Below, piece by piece: positions 59,932 through 64,000 of a stretch of 64,000 nt of DNA. The stretch comes from Drosophila pseudoobscura (taxonomy: Eukaryota; Arthropoda; Insecta; Diptera; Drosophilidae), in the NCBI RefSeq assembly GCF_009870125.1, contig NC_046683.1:45647869-45711868 (forward strand), in the 5' to 3' direction. The translations under genes and the position numbers were made by a program. Each line of letters starts with the position of its first letter. Positions within the stretch are counted from its first letter, which is position 1. The notes under the pieces are model-generated. The model had not been told where the DNA came from, made no database searches, and was given only the letters and a program-made list of their open reading frames with translations.

Positions 59932-61721
59932 CTAGTTCATTAGCAAGTTCCAGGCATCATCCTCGGCGTTCGCCTTGTCGCCCGCAGGAGCGGCCGGTTT
60001 TGATTTCACATTTTTCACATCCAGATTGTCGAAGCCCTCGCTCAGCTTTACCGACGTGTCCTGCAGCTTCATGTTGCGGCGGGCACTCTGTCCACCCGAT
60101 GGGGCATTCTGGTAGGAGGTCTCCGCGCTCTGGTAGTTGGAGGCCTCGAAGCCGGACCAGTCGGCGTCGTGCGTGAGGCCGGCGGAGGCGGTGCCACTGT
60201 TGCTGCTTAGCTGGGTATGATACGAGCTGGAGCTGGTCAGATGCGTCTTGTTATTGGCATTCTCCTGCCAGCCACCCCAGTCGCTGTCGCTCACGCCGCT
60301 CTGTTGGCCCAGGCCTCCGGCCAGATTTCCGCCTACCGAGTTCGATCGCTGCTGATAGGCGTTGTCCTCAAAGTTGGGGTCGTTGTAGCCGCTCTGCGGC
60401 GACGACATGTTGCTGCCCGCCAAGTTGTTCCAGCCCCTCTTGCCGATGTCTGTGACCTGTGGGAATATATAAGCATACACTGGTGCTGTAGGACTTTTGG
60501 AGGACTAAAATTGGCAAAGGGGTTATTGCAAACTACAGACCTTGAAGGCCACATCTGTAACACCGCTCTGAACGGTTTCTAGCAAAGTGCCTTCTTTCAT
60601 CTACAACCAAAAGAGGAAGAAAACAAAACGTACAAATAATAAAGACAACAAAGAAACAAAGATATCTATGGGTGATGGGTGGGTGTCCGTCGACTGACGC
60701 ACCTTCGTTGATGCCAAATTGACAGTGGTAACGGCCTTATCCTTGGCGGTACTGGCCAGCTTTGAGGCGTTCGTGGAGAACAAACTCCAGCCCGACGCCA
60801 GTGTGGACAGTGTCGAGTCGATAAGCTCCTGAGATTGCGTTTTTGGCGGAGGCTCACGTGTGAACCCAAACCCGGCATACTTTCCGCCCTGGCTCGGTGG
60901 CAAGTTCCTGCAGGATCATTTTAATGAGATTTCGGATAATATTAAATCATCATCTAGAGTACATACTCTGGTCGCGAAGCGTTCTCAACTTGGCGTTTGC
61001 TGAAAAACTCCTCCTTCTGATCCCGAAATTCCTGTGTCTGGTATTGCTGATAGCCTGGGGCGTCACCATAGCTGCCGCCTCCGTTCTGATAGCCATCGGA
61101 GCCGCCGTAACCTGTTGCGCTGGCATGTGACTGCGAGCTTCTGTTGCCACTATTCCTGCTCTGGCTATTGTTGCTGCCCAGCCGCGTTTCGGCATCTTTT
61201 TGGTTCCAGCTTTTACCTTGGGCCAGTGTCGCGATCTTGTCGCGATACAGAGCCGCTGCCTTGGAGTTGTAGCGCTGCGTTATGGGCGCCCGTTCGCTCC
61301 AGTCGGCCTGATCCTCCAGGAACTCGCGAGCGTTGCGGTTGCCACCCGCCTTCATCTTCTCCAGCTCAATGTCTTTCCATTTATCCATCGTCACGGAGCG
61401 CACGAAGGACAGATGGACGCCCAGGCTGCGATGCTTCCCGGAGCACTCCAGACATATCCAAATTCCGTAGGTGACCGACACCCACTGGGGATTGTGTGTG
61501 CCGCACTCGAAGCATTTCTGTGTTTAATAGAAAATATGGCTTATTAAAATAAATATGTACATCTACGTGCTTGTGTCTACAGAAGCATGCATATGGATGT
61601 GTACATATGTATGTATGCATATATATATGAGGCGGAAGTAAATTTCGGATGGAGGACTCACCGAATTATCATCTTGTGGCTTCAGCTCTTGGAGCACTCG
61701 TCGCGTCCTGGGACTGGCCAT
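59932..61721 (-). CDS. Gap69C: ArfGAP1 orthologue, GTPase-activating protein for Arf1 (Gap69C)
   Basis: Golgi Arf1 GTPase-activating protein acting in COPI traffic. Five exons: 61662-61721, 60967-61517, 60703-60907, 60541-60600, 59932-60456; phases agree and give 466 residues, as expected for ArfGAP1. The ArfGAP zinc finger spans cysteines 22, 25, 42 and 45 (C-x2-C-x16-C-x2-C, CFEC...CLEC), with the catalytic arginine at 50 in GKHRSLG. A serine/threonine-rich amphipathic segment at about 233-262 ([15 protein letters not shown]) matches the curvature-sensing ALPS motif of ArfGAP1. The tail is Gln/Ser/Gly-rich and ends in an acidic-tryptophan stretch, DDAWNLL. The 60-base exons 1 and 4 are both multiples of three. 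An E-box like CAGCTGAT lies just upstream near 61779. Confidence 0.95.
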
Positions 61722-62182
61722 AGCAACAGAACGAACAGCTACCTACGTGCGACTTTTTGTGGCACTGCTTTGTCTTCGCAGCTGATACGAAGATATGAAA
61801 CTTTTTGCTGACGCTGGCGGTGTGTACTGTCAATATTGGAAACCACGCACTAACTTACGACTCCCCAGCCTCTGTGGACTGTTCAATACCAACAAGTCTC
61901 CACGGCCACTTAGTTAAGCACATTTAATGGAGTTGCGAATTTGTTTGTACAAATTCCCAGCTCGAGATTTATAGTATATTGGCAAAAAAAAATTAAGCGT
62001 GTCCCACTTGAAAGTTCGAACTTAACCCACTTAACCCCCCTCTATTTAAACAAGTGAACAACTTGAGTTAAGCCGCGGAAAATACAACCACTAACCATAC
62101 TGTATGCTTAGTGGTAGTACCCACTGGTCGACGATGGGTTAATCGTTCTCTGTCCATGATCGGAAATCATATTCTCCGATTT

Positions 62183-62327
62183 TGATATTCGGTTTAATAT
62201 TACTAGCTAGCTAAGACTTTCAGCTCTGAACAAATAATTTTATCCGATTGACGAATTACTTTCGTACACGAGTGGCTAATTATAAGAACTCATCTAGGTT
62301 GGATTGTTTATAGAATAAGGTTTGAAC
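62183..62327 (+). repeat. Third copy of the interspersed repeat (copy C)
   Basis: Aligns by eye to copies A and B at 58641-58990 across about 140 bases: TGATATTCGGTTTAATATTACTAGCTAGCTAA start, TAGCTCTG-like block, ATAATTTTATCCGATTGA core and TTGGATTGTTTATAGAATAAGG end. It lies on the other side of Gap69C in the same orientation. Confidence 0.65.
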
Positions 62328-62655
62328 AAAAAAGGTAATGAAAAATGTACATTTTTTACATGGTAACTACACGGTAACTACACGTTTGGCTACATATCAA
62401 CTACATATTTATGGAGTGGGGCAATTGTATACCCTATTTCCTTTAATTCATGTTAAAAATCTGCTTTCCAAGCTGATTTGAAACATTAATAATGAATTTT
62501 TCACAGAATAAACTGTTTTAGACCTATTAATGCATTTGATACATATTCTTGGTCTATGTAGGAAGAAACTGCACCATTTCGTTGAAATAGCTTCAAAACA
62601 GAGAATGAGATTTTGCATTCCTTTGAGCTTGAAGTGACAAGCAAGTCCTCAATTC

Positions 62656-62680
62656 TATACCCTTTTCCAAGGGTATGCTA
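62656..62680 (+). mobile_element. DINE-1/INE-1-like hairpin fragment
   Basis: A perfect 8-base stem, ATACCCTT and AAGGGTAT, with a 4-base loop lies at 62657-62676. DINE-1 (INE-1), a Helitron-related Drosophila repeat, carries an equivalent TATACCCTT-loop-AGGGTAT hairpin. The flanks are too decayed to fix ends. It may belong with copy C just upstream. Confidence 0.45.
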
Positions 62681-62840
62681 AATTTTGCTCATTTTGAATA
62701 GCTAGAGATAATAATTTGATCGATCAGTTAAATGGCGTTTATTCTTTGTGGTTGTGCAAACCGATCTTGCAGCATCTTTGAAGACTAACAAAGAACACCT
62801 GTGCGCTAATTCGACTTCCAAACACATATATATAAGTTAT

Positions 62841-62846
62841 TTTATT
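62841..62846 (-). terminator. Candidate polyadenylation signal of the 63 kb membrane-protein gene
   Basis: Minus-strand AATAAA (GCAGAATAAAATAAC context) about 235 bases after the stop at 63081-63083. The assignment depends on that gene being real. Confidence 0.3.
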
Positions 62847-63080
62847 CTGCATTAAACATTAAAACAGTTTACATTGACTGCGAGCTTTTTACTTTAGTGT
62901 GTACGGATATTTAAAAATTTTAATAAAAGAAGGCCTTAAGAATTTTCCTTAATACTTTGAATTCTTCAAAATTCCTCTTGTGGCGTCTTTTTAGTTGCTA
63001 GAGCTTTATGTTATTCAAGAGCTCTCAACAGTTTAACACAATTACCGAAAGACGCAAGCACGGAATCCGAAGTTATAGAG

Positions 63081-63617
63081 TCAGTAATACTGGTGGGTTG
63101 CTTGGGAGATCATCACGGTGAATAACAATAAACGATAAAATAAACGAGTGCCATCTGCCTCAATGATGTGTCGAAGACCCATGTCGGTAGGACCCTTTAG
63201 TTTAGTCCAGAAGAGCATGGTAATCTCACTGAAATGGACGACATATGAAGATAGTCTCCATCACTACCTTGACATACCCATCCATACGGAACCATTTATT
63301 GGGTAGTAATTCGATGCCGTACAGCAGGTACGTCACGGATAGAAATAATACAAGGCTGACCTAGAAGGTTTGGTCCTTATTCGGGCTTACGAGCGAAAAT
63401 TGCAAAACGAGATGCACGCAGCTGGCGAACATAATTGGTAATAGCGTGGTCATGGCTATTAAGGGGCCTGTGAGTTACCATTTATTAGGAAAATTATAGT
63501 TTTGTATTTGAAATCAAATATTACTTACTTTTGAGTTCGGTTTCCACTTCTGTGTCTGTGTAGTTCGTACAGTCACAGGTGCTGAAGCTGAAGCTTAAGG
63601 GTACGACGTGAGTACAC
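63081..63617 (-). pseudogene. Small membrane-protein gene or its remnant, partial
   Basis: I do not recognise the family. The minus strand shows linked exons with correct phase: 63529-63617 (acceptor GGTAACTTGTAG, donor GTAAGT), then a block from 63467 (acceptor ACTCACAG), and a last exon 63081-63228 ending in TGA. The second block encodes a hydrophobic stretch (SPLIAMTTLLPIMFASC...) and, in the same frame, VSLVLFLSVTYLLYGIELLP. A TAG at 63361-63363 separates them. This is either a disabling stop or the end of a 57-base intron (63361-63417, GTGCAT...CTTCTAG). A 49-base intron with GTATGT and TTTCAG (63229-63277) joins the block to the last exon, which begins EITMLFWTKLKG and holds another hydrophobic segment. 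The 5' end is not found. It could be a functional fast-evolving gene or a pseudogene. Confidence 0.4.
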
Positions 63618-63947
63618 CTACAAGTTACCATTTAATAGTTAAATTGTATAAATATTTTAGAATTAAAATCCTTACACTTGAATTTATTTGATAAAAATAT
63701 GAAATGTGATGTTTCTATGTCAGTGAACTATAAGTATCTGATTGTAAACAATGAAATATAGTTCAAACTTGTATTGAATTAAAACTGACAGAGTGCCAAT
63801 CCTAATGTTTTATGCATACATACCTACTATACTGCTTTCAGTAACTATATTGCTAGATGACTAATAACAGATAACAGCCAAAAGTATAGACAGATGGAAA
63901 GAAATATAATTCTTATTTTTATCCCCGATAATCAAAATGAATATAGG

Positions 63948-64000
63948 GGTATGTTAGATTTGGACCCCATAAAGTATATATATTCTCGATCAGCATCAAT
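63948..64000 (+). mobile_element. DINE-1/INE-1 Helitron-like fragment, cut by the window edge
   Basis: GGGTATGTTAGATTTGGACC followed by CCATAAAGTATATATATTCT and CGATCAGCATCA matches the well-known 3' region of the INE-1/DINE-1 family (GACCCTATAAAGTATATATATTCTTGATCAGCATCA type). The element runs off the right end. The same orientation is shown by the hairpin at 62656. Confidence 0.75.

Larger units (their letters stand above)
61722..62840. other. Gap69C upstream region with repeats
   Basis: Contains the Gap69C promoter region, the third copy of the interspersed repeat and a DINE-1-type hairpin. No coding sequence is supported. The 62330-62410 part carries short direct repeats (TGGTAACTACACGGTAACTACACG). 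Confidence 0.5.

Overview
This is animal nuclear DNA from a fly. Five multi-exon genes with GT-AG introns lie on the minus strand, one small gene lies nested on the plus strand, and long non-coding stretches are rich in (CA)n, (CAG)n, GGGCT and CGAGTA simple repeats. The proteins are recognisable as Drosophila orthologues from cytological region 69 (Muller element D): Ncc69, the RPAP1 orthologue, Obp69a, a SMYD4-type protein, SCaMC and Gap69C/ArfGAP1. DINE-1 (INE-1) remnants also point to Drosophila. The base composition and the amount of divergence I can see suggest a non-melanogaster species, perhaps of the obscura group. That last point is inference from memory, not a database match.

Layout: 1-12,126 has no gene I can support. 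12,379-22,946 (minus) is an 18-coding-exon Na-K-Cl cotransporter, with a 5' leader running at least to 23,228. 23,229-38,481 is about 15 kb without a supported coding gene; it may hold upstream leader exons. 38,482-43,643 (minus) is RPAP1 in 13 coding exons. Its intron 7 hosts the complete five-exon odorant-binding protein gene Obp69a on the opposite strand (40,584-41,289). 43,951-46,190 (minus) is a SET/MYND (SMYD4-like) protein. 46,191-48,492 is AT-rich, probably SCaMC 3' UTR plus promoter DNA. 48,493-57,472 (minus) is the calcium-regulated mitochondrial ATP-Mg/Pi carrier. Its 6.5-kb intron holds an apparent second first exon for a carrier lacking EF-hands. 59,932-61,721 (minus) is Gap69C. 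61,722-64,000 is repeat-rich and contains a spliced-looking membrane-protein gene or gene remnant between two DINE-1 fragments.

The genes do not form a pathway. They are separate functions packed together: ion transport, RNA polymerase II assembly, chemosensation, protein methylation or scaffolding, mitochondrial nucleotide exchange and Golgi Arf regulation. The most interesting structures are the nested antisense Obp69a/RPAP1 pair, the alternative SCaMC N-terminus, the DINE-1-flanked membrane-protein gene at the right end, and a three-copy diverged repeat on both sides of Gap69C. Exon borders below were read by eye from reading frame, intron phase and splice signals.
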